Origin: Chryseobacterium jejuense
GTDB lineage: Bacteria > Bacteroidota > Bacteroidia > Flavobacteriales > Weeksellaceae
Assembly: GCF_017877355.1 (NCBI RefSeq)
Contig: NZ_JAGIPR010000005.1
Coordinates: forward strand, 310,001 to 374,000
Length of the DNA stretch: 64,000 bases
Direction of reading: 5' to 3'
Of this stretch, positions 53,043-61,678 are shown one piece after another. The notes under the pieces are model-generated. The model searched no databases. It was not told where the DNA came from and saw only the letters and a program-made list of their open reading frames with translations. Position 1 is the stretch's first letter. Each line of letters opens with the position of its first letter. A program made the translations under genes and the position numbers.

Positions 53043-53888
53043 ATGAAAAGAATAGGCATTATTGCTCTGGCACTGTTTATACAGCAGGTTTCTGCACAAA
53101 CTAACCGATTTGTATATCAGGTAACGATGAAGCCGGATGCTGAAAATAAAGCAGATACTAAAACTGAAAATGCATATCTTGATATTTCTCAGGACAAATC
53201 GATTTTTTATTCTGAAAACAGGATCAAAAGAGATTCTATCATGCAGAAAGCCTTTCAGGGTGGCGGCGGAAGAGGAAGTATCAATAGGGATCAGATGGAA
53301 GGTCTGAGAACCAATATCAATTATTCCGTAGAAAAAGATAAAACCAATCAGAAAACTTATTTTAAAGATCGAATAGGACGAGATATTTATTCTTATGAAG
53401 AAGATAGGCCTTTAAACTGGAAAATTTCTTCGGAAACAACAAAAATAGGGGAGTATAAGGTTCAGAAAGCAGAAACAGATTTTGCGGGAAGAAAATGGAC
53501 TGCATGGTTTACGACAGATCTGCCTTATCAGGATGGACCGTATAAATTTGGTGGTCTTCCGGGGCTGATTGTAAAAGTTGAGGATGATAAAGGAGATTAT
53601 TCTTTTGATCTGATGAAGAACTATAAGATTGGGGAACTGCCTGCATTAAATCAGTTTGGAAATACTTTAAAAGTAAAAAGAAGTGATTTTGTAAAACAAC
53701 AGCAAAAGTTTAAAACTGATCCGATGTCATTTATGAACCAGGGGTCTGGTCTGGCCACTACCATGAGAATAGGCGGCGGAAGAGGCCCGGGAGGAGGAAA
53801 TCAGGATCCTGCTGAGATGAGAAAACGAATGGAAGAAAGGGTGAAAGAAGAAGCCAAAAAGAACAGTAACCCGATTGAACTACAATAA
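53043..53888 (+). CDS. GLPGLI-family secreted protein
   Basis: A 281-residue protein with a signal peptide (cleavage near VSAQ). The defining segment is YQDGPYKFGGLPGLIVKVED (about residues 159-178), preceded by DFAGRKWTAWFTTDLP. A Gly/Arg-rich insert (GGGGRGS) and a basic C-terminus are added. The family is abundant in Flavobacteriia, often near TonB-dependent or carboxypeptidase-like genes; function unknown. Confidence 0.93.
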   Translation: MKRIGIIALALFIQQVSAQTNRFVYQVTMKPDAENKADTKTENAYLDISQDKSIFYSENRIKRDSIMQKAFQGGGGRGSINRDQMEGLRTNINYSVEKDKTNQKTYFKDRIGRDIYSYEEDRPLNWKISSETTKIGEYKVQKAETDFAGRKWTAWFTTDLPYQDGPYKFGGLPGLIVKVEDDKGDYSFDLMKNYKIGELPALNQFGNTLKVKRSDFVKQQQKFKTDPMSFMNQGSGLATTMRIGGGRGPGGGNQDPAEMRKRMEERVKEEAKKNSNPIELQ

Positions 53889-53907
53889 ATAAGAATGTAT
53901 TCTAAAT

Positions 53908-53932
53908 AAACCTAACAGGTTGTTAGGTTTAA
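53908..53932 (+). terminator. Hairpin after the GLPGLI gene
   Basis: AAACCTAACA and TGTTAGGTTT surround a 3-base loop; a following T-run is short (TTTAAA). Probably a terminator. Confidence 0.5.
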
Positions 53933-53987
53933 AATTAGCATAAAAACGGGAAGATAAGCTTTATTCAATCCAATTGAAATAAAAAAT

Positions 53988-54019
53988 AAACGCCAGTGAA
54001 CAGATATTCACTGACGTTT
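53988..54019. terminator. Terminator, probably of the zinc-metallopeptidase gene
   Basis: AAACGCCAGTGAA (53988-54000) and TTCACTGACGTTT (54007-54019) pair with one mismatch, T-rich on the plus side and A-rich on the other. Confidence 0.75.
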
Positions 54020-54037
54020 ATTTTATAATGTTTATTG

Positions 54038-54901
54038 TTATTTCAAAAGCTGATTGAAAGTATCTCCCTGTCTGATATCTCCAGTGTTATATCCTTTCAT
54101 AAACCATTCTTTACGCTGTGCAGATGACCCATGAGTAAAGCTTTCCTGATTCACATATCCTTGTGATCTTTTTTGGATATTATCATCACCTACAGCTTGT
54201 GCCGCATCTATAGCAGACTGGATATCTCCCGGTTCCAGAATTTTTCTAGAGTCATCCGTGCGTTTTGCCCAAACTCCGGCATAGAAATCTGCCTGTAATT
54301 CTGTAGCTACGGATACCCTGTTCATTTCTGCTTCGGAATATCTTCCGCTTCTTCTCAAGGCATCTACTTTTTGGGTGGTTCCTAAAAGAGTTTGTACGTG
54401 ATGGCCCATTTCATGAGCAAGAACATAGGCTACTGTAAATTCAGTTACTTTTGCTCCGAATCTTTGTTGAAGCTCACTGAAAAATTCCATGTCCATATAG
54501 ATTTTCTGATCAGCCGGACAATAAAAAGGCCCCATAGCAGATTGTGCAGTACCACATCCAGAATTGGTAGTGCTTTCGAAAAGTACAATTCTAGGTTCAG
54601 AAAAAGTCATACCATTTTCTTTAAAGATCTGATCCCAGGTTAGGGTATTCCATCCGGACATCATATCAACCATTTCCCCGATTTGTTTTTCCTGTGCAGT
54701 AAGCTCTCTTTTTTCTCCTGTGTTTCCTGAAGACTGTATGCTGCCGGAATTCAAAATACCGGAAGGATCACCTCCTAAAAAGAAAACAATGGCTGCTATA
54801 ATTAAAGTTCCGAGCCCGCCGCCTACAATCATACCACCACCTCCGCCTCCGGAGCCACGGCGATCATCAACGTTACCGCCTCTGTCGTCTGTCCATCTCA
54901 T
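54038..54901 (-). CDS. YpfJ-family neutral zinc metallopeptidase
   Basis: A 287-residue protein of the KPN_02809/YpfJ type. A Gly-rich, Arg/Asp-rich cytoplasmic N-terminus (to residue 25) precedes one membrane helix (about 27-44), then the catalytic domain with HEMGHHVQ (about 162-169) and the downstream glutamate in ATELQADFYAG. It faces the periplasm or the outside. Role unknown. The N-terminal MRWTD start is the family start. Confidence 0.95.
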   Translation of the reverse strand: MRWTDDRGGNVDDRRGSGGGGGGMIVGGGLGTLIIAAIVFFLGGDPSGILNSGSIQSSGNTGEKRELTAQEKQIGEMVDMMSGWNTLTWDQIFKENGMTFSEPRIVLFESTTNSGCGTAQSAMGPFYCPADQKIYMDMEFFSELQQRFGAKVTEFTVAYVLAHEMGHHVQTLLGTTQKVDALRRSGRYSEAEMNRVSVATELQADFYAGVWAKRTDDSRKILEPGDIQSAIDAAQAVGDDNIQKRSQGYVNQESFTHGSSAQRKEWFMKGYNTGDIRQGDTFNQLLK

Positions 54902-55016
54902 AATAATATCTTTTTTTGTGTCGTAAATTTATAAAATTAAACCTTACAATAACTAAAATGTTATGACAGGAAAATTTTTATCAGGATAATTATCAAACTT
55001 TTGGATCAGATTTTTT

Positions 55017-55889
55017 CTATTCTTCATTAAACTTTTCTCTGAGAACTTTTTTATAATATTCTTTATTATGCCCATTGATATGTTCCAGGTAGTTGTATTT
55101 CTCCTGAAAATATTGTTTTTGGCAGTTTTGTGGTAGGTATTTGTTAATATTATCATTATCTGTATGTTCAACAATAGGGTAAGTAGGAAGTTCTGTCTGC
55201 AATAAAGATCTGTTTTTTGCTAAAACTTCAATGACACTATAATGTAAAGATGTTGTACAGCTGAATCTGGAAATATCTGTTTCTATATATTTTTTGAAAT
55301 AATAATTAATGGCTTCTTTTTTAAAGGCTGTTTCTCTTCGGTCAAGTGTAGAGAATATTGTATAAAGCCAGTTATATTTGATATAATTTTTTAACCTTCT
55401 GATTGACATTTTATCTTCCGGAGAAACAACAATGTTAGGTAATTGGACTTTCTTTAAAACATCCAGAAAGAGTAACTCTGTTACATTTTTTAATTCACCA
55501 ATATTTTTCTTCTGACCTATTAGCTCATAAGTATTGATTTTGCCGAAAGTATCCACATTTAATGTTTCAGTAAGGTACTTGTGAAGTGCGGCTTTATCTC
55601 CGGAGTAAATCATTTCATCATTTTTACCCATGGTTGTCTTGAGCTTATCTGTAGGGTCAAGAAATAAATTAATATACCTAAACTTATTGTCTGATATTTT
55701 TATCTCAATTCTATTAGTCTCAGTAAACTCTTTCTTATCCCGATTATTGAGGGTTACTTCGTTTTTGCCATTTTTTATAATGATAGCTCTGCCCGTGTTA
55801 TTGGTAATGATAAGCGTCTGGGCTCTTACTGCTGAAAATAAAAATAAGAGGATGAAAAACATCCTCTTATGTATAAATGAATACTTCAT
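55017..55889 (-). CDS. Secreted protein of unknown function
   Basis: A 290-residue protein with a signal peptide (hydrophobic FFILLFLFSA, cleavage near VRAQ). The mature part starts with a short beta region (IITNNTGRAIIIKNGKNEVT) and continues as Lys/Asn/Tyr-rich, mostly helical sequence with only two Cys. I do not recognise a domain. It is isolated, and its AT content and amino acid use stand out from the neighbours, consistent with a recent or fast-evolving gene. Start at Met10 (55862) is also possible. Confidence 0.6.
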   Translation of the reverse strand: MKYSFIHKRMFFILLFLFSAVRAQTLIITNNTGRAIIIKNGKNEVTLNNRDKKEFTETNRIEIKISDNKFRYINLFLDPTDKLKTTMGKNDEMIYSGDKAALHKYLTETLNVDTFGKINTYELIGQKKNIGELKNVTELLFLDVLKKVQLPNIVVSPEDKMSIRRLKNYIKYNWLYTIFSTLDRRETAFKKEAINYYFKKYIETDISRFSCTTSLHYSVIEVLAKNRSLLQTELPTYPIVEHTDNDNINKYLPQNCQKQYFQEKYNYLEHINGHNKEYYKKVLREKFNEE

Positions 55890-56038
55890 ATTTTAAAGTA
55901 TAAAATTCAATCATTACTTAAATTCTGTTTTTTTTATTCACAGTTTTTAAATTCTCTTCCTGAATTTTTTGATTAATGCTCTCCTCCTTCAAATATAATT
56001 AAAATATCTACTGGGGAAGGGTTTTATTAAGCCTGTTC

Positions 56039-58117
56039 TTATCGGTTAAGCTGTTTGGTTTTCAGCCAATAAGAAGTTGACTGGTACGCTGAAATAGCAT
56101 CATCTACCAGCTTTTGATCTGTGTTTTTAAGCAGCTTTTCATCATAATAAAGCTTAAATTCCGGAGCAAGATCACTTTTTTCCAGTTCCAGAGAGTATTG
56201 TTTTGCTTTTTTAACCGGAGAAATAATGGTTAAACGATTGTCCTTTACAAAACCAAGATCCTGATAAGTGGCAATATACGCCTTAGGCTGGAATTCTGGT
56301 TTGAAAACATCCTGACCTAGGAATTTTGATTGATAATTGAAATTCAGTAATCCGAAAAGGGTAGGCATCACATCAATCTGAGACATCAGAGTATCAAACT
56401 TTTGTGGCTGAATAAATCCTTCTGAAAAGATCATGGCAGGAATTCTGTACTTGTCCATCGGAAGCTCTGTTTTTCCGGCGCTGGATGCACAGTGGTCTGC
56501 AATAATAACAAAGACTGTGTTTTTATACCAATCCTGCTTTTTTGCCATATTGAAAAACAGTTTCAACGAGTAGTCTGTATATTTTACACCACCTTCACGG
56601 GATTTTGAAGTTCCTGGAATATCAATTCTTCCATCAGGATAAGTGAAAGGTCTGTGGTTGGAAACGGTCATCCAATGGTTGAAGAACGGTTTTCCTGATT
56701 TAGCTTCAGCATTCATAACCTGAATGGCTTTTCTGGCCATATCTTCATCTGCAACACCCCAAACATTGGCAAAGGTAATTTCTTCCGGTTTAAAGTTGTT
56801 TCTGTCTACAATATCATATCCGTTTCCACCGAAAAAGTCCTGCATATTATCAAAATAGCTGTATCCGCCATATAAGAATTTAACATCATATCCTTTTGAT
56901 TTGAATACATTTCCTGTAGTGAATTTATTCTTGTTGTCATTCCTTTTGATGATACTTTCTCCAGCGGTAGGAGGAATACAAAGTGTTAAAGCTTCCAGTC
57001 CGCGAACCGTTCTGTTTCCTGTAGCATAAAGGTTAGTAAACATCAGAGATTTATCTGCAAGGCTATCCAGAAATGGAGTAATTTTTTGTGTATTTCCATA
57101 ATGTTCAAGGAAGTCTGCAGAAAGACTTTCAATAGAGATCAATACTACATTTTTCTTGAGTTCCGGTTGCTCTGCTACAATGTTTCTTGATAAAGTATGT
57201 TGTGGATATTGGCTTAGGAAATTCTTCTCTGCCTGTTGTTGATTAAGCTGTGAATAAAACTGGAAATAATCAAGTTCATTATGGGTGAAAGCCCAGTAAA
57301 ACTTAGGAAGTCCATTGGCTTCGATTTCATCAGCAAAAACATTGTCAGATTTGATTTGCATTAATGATGGAAGAGTCAACAAGCTGATGCCACAAAGTAC
57401 AGCAAAAGACCCCAGTAAAATCAATTTCTGTTTAAAGTTAGGAAGCTCTAGTAATTCATCTTTAGTCTTTTTGTAGATAAACCAGGTAATGGTTAATGTA
57501 ACAAGCATTATACCTGAAAACAGAGGAATAACAGGATAGCTTTCCATGATATTTCCAATAACTTCATTGGTGTAGATTAAGTAATCTACTGCAATAAAGT
57601 TATAACGCACTCCGAATTCATTATAGAAGAAGTATTCACTTACCCCATTGAAGATGATCAACAGTACATATAGTAATAATGTGATGAAATATAAAATATT
57701 TCGGATTTTAATCCTTTGAGTTGGAAGGAAAAGCATGATCCCAAACAGGAAAGTTTTTATTCCTACAAAAGAAAGAGCTACTTCTGTTACAGAGCCTCCG
57801 TATTGCTTGAAAATATTGTTTGGAATAAGCCAGATATAAAAGAAAAAGGCAACCAATGTTCCAAAAATAATATATCCGTATGGTTTTTTATATTTAGAGT
57901 TGGAAAGGAATAAAAAGTAGAGTGCAAGAATGGCACTGGCGAGGATAAAAACAAAAATATCGTTGATAAGACCTACAAACAGTACTTTAATGATCTCAAA
58001 AAATCCGAAACTGGCTGTGGTGATAGGATGGAAAAAGAATATTGTCCTTACGAGCAGGGAAATAATCAGATAAAAAACTCCTAAATATAGGAAAGGTTTT
58101 ATTTTTTTTAGAAACAT
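56039..58117 (-). CDS. LTA-synthase-family membrane phosphoglycerol-transferase-like protein
   Basis: A 692-residue protein. Five transmembrane helices (about 1-230) are followed by an extracytoplasmic sulfatase-fold domain (about 310-640). The domain has LISIESLSADFLE, the nucleophile Thr in NRTVRGLEAL, the metal-binding WADEDM/FNHWMTVSNHRPF and IADHCASS segments. Gram-negatives lack lipoteichoic acid, so the enzyme should transfer phosphoglycerol or another head group to envelope glycans or lipids (inference). Monocistronic. Confidence 0.9.
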   Translation of the reverse strand: MFLKKIKPFLYLGVFYLIISLLVRTIFFFHPITTASFGFFEIIKVLFVGLINDIFVFILASAILALYFLFLSNSKYKKPYGYIIFGTLVAFFFYIWLIPNNIFKQYGGSVTEVALSFVGIKTFLFGIMLFLPTQRIKIRNILYFITLLLYVLLIIFNGVSEYFFYNEFGVRYNFIAVDYLIYTNEVIGNIMESYPVIPLFSGIMLVTLTITWFIYKKTKDELLELPNFKQKLILLGSFAVLCGISLLTLPSLMQIKSDNVFADEIEANGLPKFYWAFTHNELDYFQFYSQLNQQQAEKNFLSQYPQHTLSRNIVAEQPELKKNVVLISIESLSADFLEHYGNTQKITPFLDSLADKSLMFTNLYATGNRTVRGLEALTLCIPPTAGESIIKRNDNKNKFTTGNVFKSKGYDVKFLYGGYSYFDNMQDFFGGNGYDIVDRNNFKPEEITFANVWGVADEDMARKAIQVMNAEAKSGKPFFNHWMTVSNHRPFTYPDGRIDIPGTSKSREGGVKYTDYSLKLFFNMAKKQDWYKNTVFVIIADHCASSAGKTELPMDKYRIPAMIFSEGFIQPQKFDTLMSQIDVMPTLFGLLNFNYQSKFLGQDVFKPEFQPKAYIATYQDLGFVKDNRLTIISPVKKAKQYSLELEKSDLAPEFKLYYDEKLLKNTDQKLVDDAISAYQSTSYWLKTKQLNR

Positions 58118-58279
58118 GGATTTATGGTCTATACGATTTTCACAAAGATAGTTGTTGTATACAACTTTTGGGTGAAAAAAAGCAAAACCTGATATTTATT
58201 AATAAGATTTTAAGAATTTAAAGATGTAATTTAAACAAATGTTTAATGAATTTGTCTTTGTCCTGAAATTTTCCAATAA

Positions 58280-58304
58280 AAAAGGACTATTAAAAAATAG
58301 TCCT
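58280..58304 (-). terminator. Terminator of ribH
   Basis: AGGACTATT (58283-58291) and AATAGTCCT (58296-58304) form a stem, followed on the minus strand by a T6 run, 27 bases past the ribH stop. Confidence 0.8.
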
Positions 58305-58330
58305 GATATATTGTTAAAATAGGGCAACGA

Positions 58331-58849
58331 TTAAGAATGTCCAAAACCGATGTTTCCTTTTTTATCAGATAATTTCTTTTTGAAATCAATCATTCTTAAG
58401 GCTGTTACTGCTGCTTCTACACCTTTATTTCCAAGGTCGCCACCGCTTCTTGCGATGGATTGCTCTTTGGTATCATCTGTCAGAACACAGAAGATGGTAG
58501 GAGTATCAGTCATGATATTACAGTCTTTGATTCCCTGTGCTACAGCTGAACAAACATAATCGAAATGAGGCGTTTCTCCACGAATTACACATCCAATAGA
58601 GATTATAGCATCATATTTTTTTTCTTTGCAAAGCTGCATACTTGCATAGTTTAATTCAAAGGCTCCCGGAACGGGGAAAAGTTTGATGTTTTCTGGTTTT
58701 ACTCCTTCTTTTTCAAGAATTTCCAAAGCTGCATCACGAAGATTGTACGTTACAAAATCATTCCACTCAGAAAAAACAATGCCGATAGAAAAATCTTCGG
58801 CATTCGTTATATGAAGTGGCTTGTAATCGGAAAGATTAACTGTTGCCAT
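58331..58849 (-). CDS. ribH: 6,7-dimethyl-8-ribityllumazine synthase
   Basis: A 172-residue lumazine synthase of normal size. Active-site segments are FSEWNDFVTYNL (substrate loop), PGAFELNYASMQLC and GCVIRGETPHFDYVC, with the His in HFDYV. It makes the riboflavin precursor from the RibB product. It lies 3 bases after the TPR gene. The other riboflavin gene in the window, ribB, is frameshifted and 47 kb away. Confidence 0.96.
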   Translation of the reverse strand: MATVNLSDYKPLHITNAEDFSIGIVFSEWNDFVTYNLRDAALEILEKEGVKPENIKLFPVPGAFELNYASMQLCKEKKYDAIISIGCVIRGETPHFDYVCSAVAQGIKDCNIMTDTPTIFCVLTDDTKEQSIARSGGDLGNKGVEAAVTALRMIDFKKKLSDKKGNIGFGHS

Positions 58850-58852
58850 TTT

Positions 58853-59560
58853 TTAGTAATATTTAGTCATTTCAATGTAAGAATCAGACATTCCGTTGTC
58901 ATAATCCTGATATTTCTCATCAATTGAAGAGAAGTATTTTTTAGCTTCTGCATTTTTCTTTAATCCTAATGCTAGGATACCTGCTTTTCTTGTGAAGAAG
59001 TAAGTTGTATAAGGATCATCAGAAGCAGTAGCTGCTTTGTCTAATAATGATAAAGCTTCATCATTTTTATTCAATCCTGATTTTGCATCAGCCATAGCTC
59101 CATATTTCATTGCCATCAGCGTTTTGTTGTCAGAAGAGAATTTATCTAATAGATCGTAAGCTTCTTGGAATTTACCTTCTTTGAACTTCAATAAACCAGC
59201 GTTGTAAGCAGATAGCTGACCGATGCTTGTACCTGAATATTCGTTAGCCGTTCCGATGAACCCCGGGTTTGCAGCAGACTTTCCTCCTAAAGCTTCAGCA
59301 TTTTTATTTTCTGTAAGGTTTTTCTGAGCAGCAAGGAAGCTTTTTACAGCTTCAACATTTTTAGGAGCAACTACAAATTGCTTATATCCGAAGAATCCTA
59401 AAACTCCTAAAACTAAAACTCCAAATACAATCCCTAAAGGTTTTGAATATTTTTCAAGAAATCTCTCAGTGTTTAAGGCCTCTCTGTCAAGATCTTTGAA
59501 GAACTCAACCGTTTCTTTACCTTCTTGCTCATTCTGAGCATTCTTTCCCAATTTTGCCAT
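58853..59560 (-). CDS. TPR-repeat membrane protein (YfgM-like)
   Basis: A 235-residue protein: cytoplasmic N-terminus, one membrane helix (about 42-62, LGIVFGVLVLGVLGFFGY), then periplasmic tetratricopeptide repeats (about 80-225) with AYNAGLLKFKEGKFQEAYD and KYGAMADAKSGL. Size and topology fit YfgM-type helpers of outer-membrane protein biogenesis. Next to ribH by 3 bases in the same direction. Confidence 0.9.
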   Translation of the reverse strand: MAKLGKNAQNEQEGKETVEFFKDLDREALNTERFLEKYSKPLGIVFGVLVLGVLGFFGYKQFVVAPKNVEAVKSFLAAQKNLTENKNAEALGGKSAANPGFIGTANEYSGTSIGQLSAYNAGLLKFKEGKFQEAYDLLDKFSSDNKTLMAMKYGAMADAKSGLNKNDEALSLLDKAATASDDPYTTYFFTRKAGILALGLKKNAEAKKYFSSIDEKYQDYDNGMSDSYIEMTKYY

Positions 59561-59671
59561 AAGTTTTTAAAAATTGAATTGCAAATTTAATTGTTTCTTA
59601 GAGATTTACAAAATACTTTATGGGTATTATTATTTAAATCTTGAGAATTTGTTCTTATTTATCATAAAAAA

Positions 59672-59746
59672 CTTCGACTCTGCTCTGCGTGACATTTCTA
59701 AACCTATAGTTTTTCTAGTAGTTGTCATGCTGAGCAGAGTCGAAGC
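59672..59746. repeat. Flavobacterial dispersed inverted-repeat element
   Basis: CTTCGACTCTGCTCTGCGTGACA (59672-59694) pairs with TGTCATGCTGAGCAGAGTCGAAG (59723-59746; split by a few unpaired bases). The CTTCGAC and TGACA ends match other intergenic elements in the window. It lies in the spacer between the TPR and apt genes. Confidence 0.75.
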
Positions 59747-59765
59747 ATATTTCGTATTCTGAATT

Positions 59766-60302
59766 TTAATATTCTAAAATGTGGTAGACCTCTGCACCAA
59801 ACTTTTTTAGTTTTTCATCTCCATTCAGTCCTTTTAAACCAATCAGGAAGCTGAATTGAGAAACGGTTGCTCCTTGTTTTTCTACCAACTTAGCGGCTGC
59901 CTCTGTTGTTCCTCCTGTTGCTAGAAGATCGTCATGGATTAAAATCCTTTGTCCTGGTTTTATCTGCCCTTCTCGGGTTTCAATAATGGCACTTCCATAT
60001 TCCAAGTCATATTTTTCTGAAATGACAGGTGGTGGAAGTTTTCCTGCTTTTCTGATTAAGATAAAAGGAACTTCCAGTGCTACGGCAATCGCAATTCCAA
60101 AAAGATAACCACGACTTTCTATTCCGCATACTGCATCTACTTTTCCTTTACTGTTGGCTGCAAGGTCTGTAATTACATCTTCATAAAGTTTTGGATCTAA
60201 AAAAATAGGTGAAATATCCTTAAACTGAATCCCTGGGATAGGAAAGTCCGGAATATTTTCAATTGTATCTTCTAGTCTTTTGATTAATTCTGCTGAAGCC
60301 AT
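59766..60302 (-). CDS. apt: Adenine phosphoribosyltransferase
   Basis: A 178-residue APRT. The PRPP-binding motif is ILIHDDLLATGGTTEAA (about 122-138), and the hood/N-terminal GIQFKDISPIFLDPKL is typical. It salvages adenine to AMP in the cytosol. It begins on the base before the lipoprotein stop codon, so the two are cotranscribed. Confidence 0.96.
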   Translation of the reverse strand: MASAELIKRLEDTIENIPDFPIPGIQFKDISPIFLDPKLYEDVITDLAANSKGKVDAVCGIESRGYLFGIAIAVALEVPFILIRKAGKLPPPVISEKYDLEYGSAIIETREGQIKPGQRILIHDDLLATGGTTEAAAKLVEKQGATVSQFSFLIGLKGLNGDEKLKKFGAEVYHILEY

Positions 60303-61508
60303 TTATGGGTTGATTTTATAGCTGGAAATTTTCCAGTCTCCGTTTACATTTTTAAGTCCGAAAGTTACTTTTAGTGAAGTAGTCTTTCCATTTTTATCCG
60401 TTACATCATAAGTAGCGTTTACACTTGCCCCATTAGCATTATTTGCACTTGTGGTAATGTTTTTAACGCTTACATTTTTTACTGCTCCAAAACCTGAATT
60501 TGGATTTGAGAAAGATTCATAGCTTCCCCAGCTTGGGTTATTGGATGTATCATAAGCTGCTTTTAGGTTCTGAGAACTTACGCTGCTTAGAAATTTACTT
60601 ACTGTATTTTTTGGATCTGCAGTTGGCTGTTTTGGAGCGGCTGGTGCTGCAGGAGTTGTTGTACCAGGGTCTGTAGTTGTAGATGGAGTAGTAGTGGCTG
60701 GGTTATTAGGGTCTACTACTGCACTTGGTTGCTGTTGTACTGCTGTTGTATCTGTTTTTGGAACGGCAGGAACTTTAAGAGCTGCTGCATTTACATCCAA
60801 GCCAATTTTAGACATTTTGAATGTCTTTGCTGTTGTTTTTACAGAAACGGTGATATCAATTTTATTGTCTACTACTTTTGAAGCAGGAATAGAAGAGAAT
60901 TTAAGGTTGAATCCTTTAAAGTTGTTATCCTGCATCAGGTTTTTAGCTGTTGAGAGTCTTACCCCATTGCTGAAAACTTCTAATGTAGCTTCCAAACCAG
61001 CCCCTGTAAATGACACTGGTTTTCCAGCAGCATCTACTAATCTTGGAACAATCTGGATTGCTGTTGGTGCACCATTTCCGTCATCTCCTGTTGGTCTTGT
61101 AACAATAGATAATGCTCCTGCTTTTACGTCATTAGGATCACTTTCCTTGGCTTTATCATCACCAAAGATATTCATTTCACCTAATGAAGGTGGATTAGTA
61201 CTGGCCCATTCAATTCCGTTTTTCTGTGCAACTTCGTCTGCCAGGGTCATAATCTCAGGAACTTTTTTCCCGTTAATCAGTTTTCCAAGAGCTTTTAGCT
61301 CATTCACATCCCCATCAGCTTCCACGCCAAATGTTTTAAGGATATAAAGAGCCTCATTAAACTTAATCTGTTTAATGGTAGGCAAGCTGGAAGTCATATC
61401 ATTGATACTTGACTGCAGCGTTTTAGTATTCGTAGCATCTACATGATCTTTCTTACATGCTGTAAAAAGCAACAGACTGAAAACAAGTAGAAAAGAAAAC
61501 TTTTTCAT
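60303..61508 (-). CDS. Lipoprotein with a Pro/Thr-rich linker
   Basis: A 401-residue lipoprotein, signal peptide ending LFTAC (Cys19). An N-terminal helical part (about 20-110) precedes a beta-sandwich-like domain (about 115-250), a Pro/Thr/Ala-rich linker (about 255-310) and a C-terminal NTF2-like beta domain (about 315-401, ending GDWKISSYKIN). The ATG at 61508 is preferred over 61619, which lacks signal features. Function unknown; adjacent to apt. Confidence 0.75.
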   Translation of the reverse strand: MKKFSFLLVFSLLLFTACKKDHVDATNTKTLQSSINDMTSSLPTIKQIKFNEALYILKTFGVEADGDVNELKALGKLINGKKVPEIMTLADEVAQKNGIEWASTNPPSLGEMNIFGDDKAKESDPNDVKAGALSIVTRPTGDDGNGAPTAIQIVPRLVDAAGKPVSFTGAGLEATLEVFSNGVRLSTAKNLMQDNNFKGFNLKFSSIPASKVVDNKIDITVSVKTTAKTFKMSKIGLDVNAAALKVPAVPKTDTTAVQQQPSAVVDPNNPATTTPSTTTDPGTTTPAAPAAPKQPTADPKNTVSKFLSSVSSQNLKAAYDTSNNPSWGSYESFSNPNSGFGAVKNVSVKNITTSANNANGASVNATYDVTDKNGKTTSLKVTFGLKNVNGDWKISSYKINP

Positions 61509-61620
61509 TTTTATTTGGTTTGTTGCAAATTTACTAAAACCTTTATTAATACTAGATTTTATTTTTTGATTTGTTTTCCTGAGCATGATTATAACCATAA
61601 TTCCTGAAAGATTGTGCATA

Positions 61621-61654
61621 AAAAAAGACTGATCGTTTTAACAATCAGTCTTTT
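61621..61654 (-). terminator. Terminator of the alternative complex III genes
   Basis: AAAAAAGACTGAT (61621-61633) and AATCAGTCTTTT (61643-61654), reading with T-tract on the minus strand 24 bases after the actF stop. Confidence 0.8.
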
Positions 61655-61678
61655 ATGGTTTTATTTTATGACAAGTCC

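Noticed and set aside
60694..61347. 217-residue plus-strand ORF opposite the apt-linked lipoprotein
   Set aside because: No start context and hydrophobic, repeat-derived composition; it is a shadow of the Pro/Thr/Ala-rich coding sequence.
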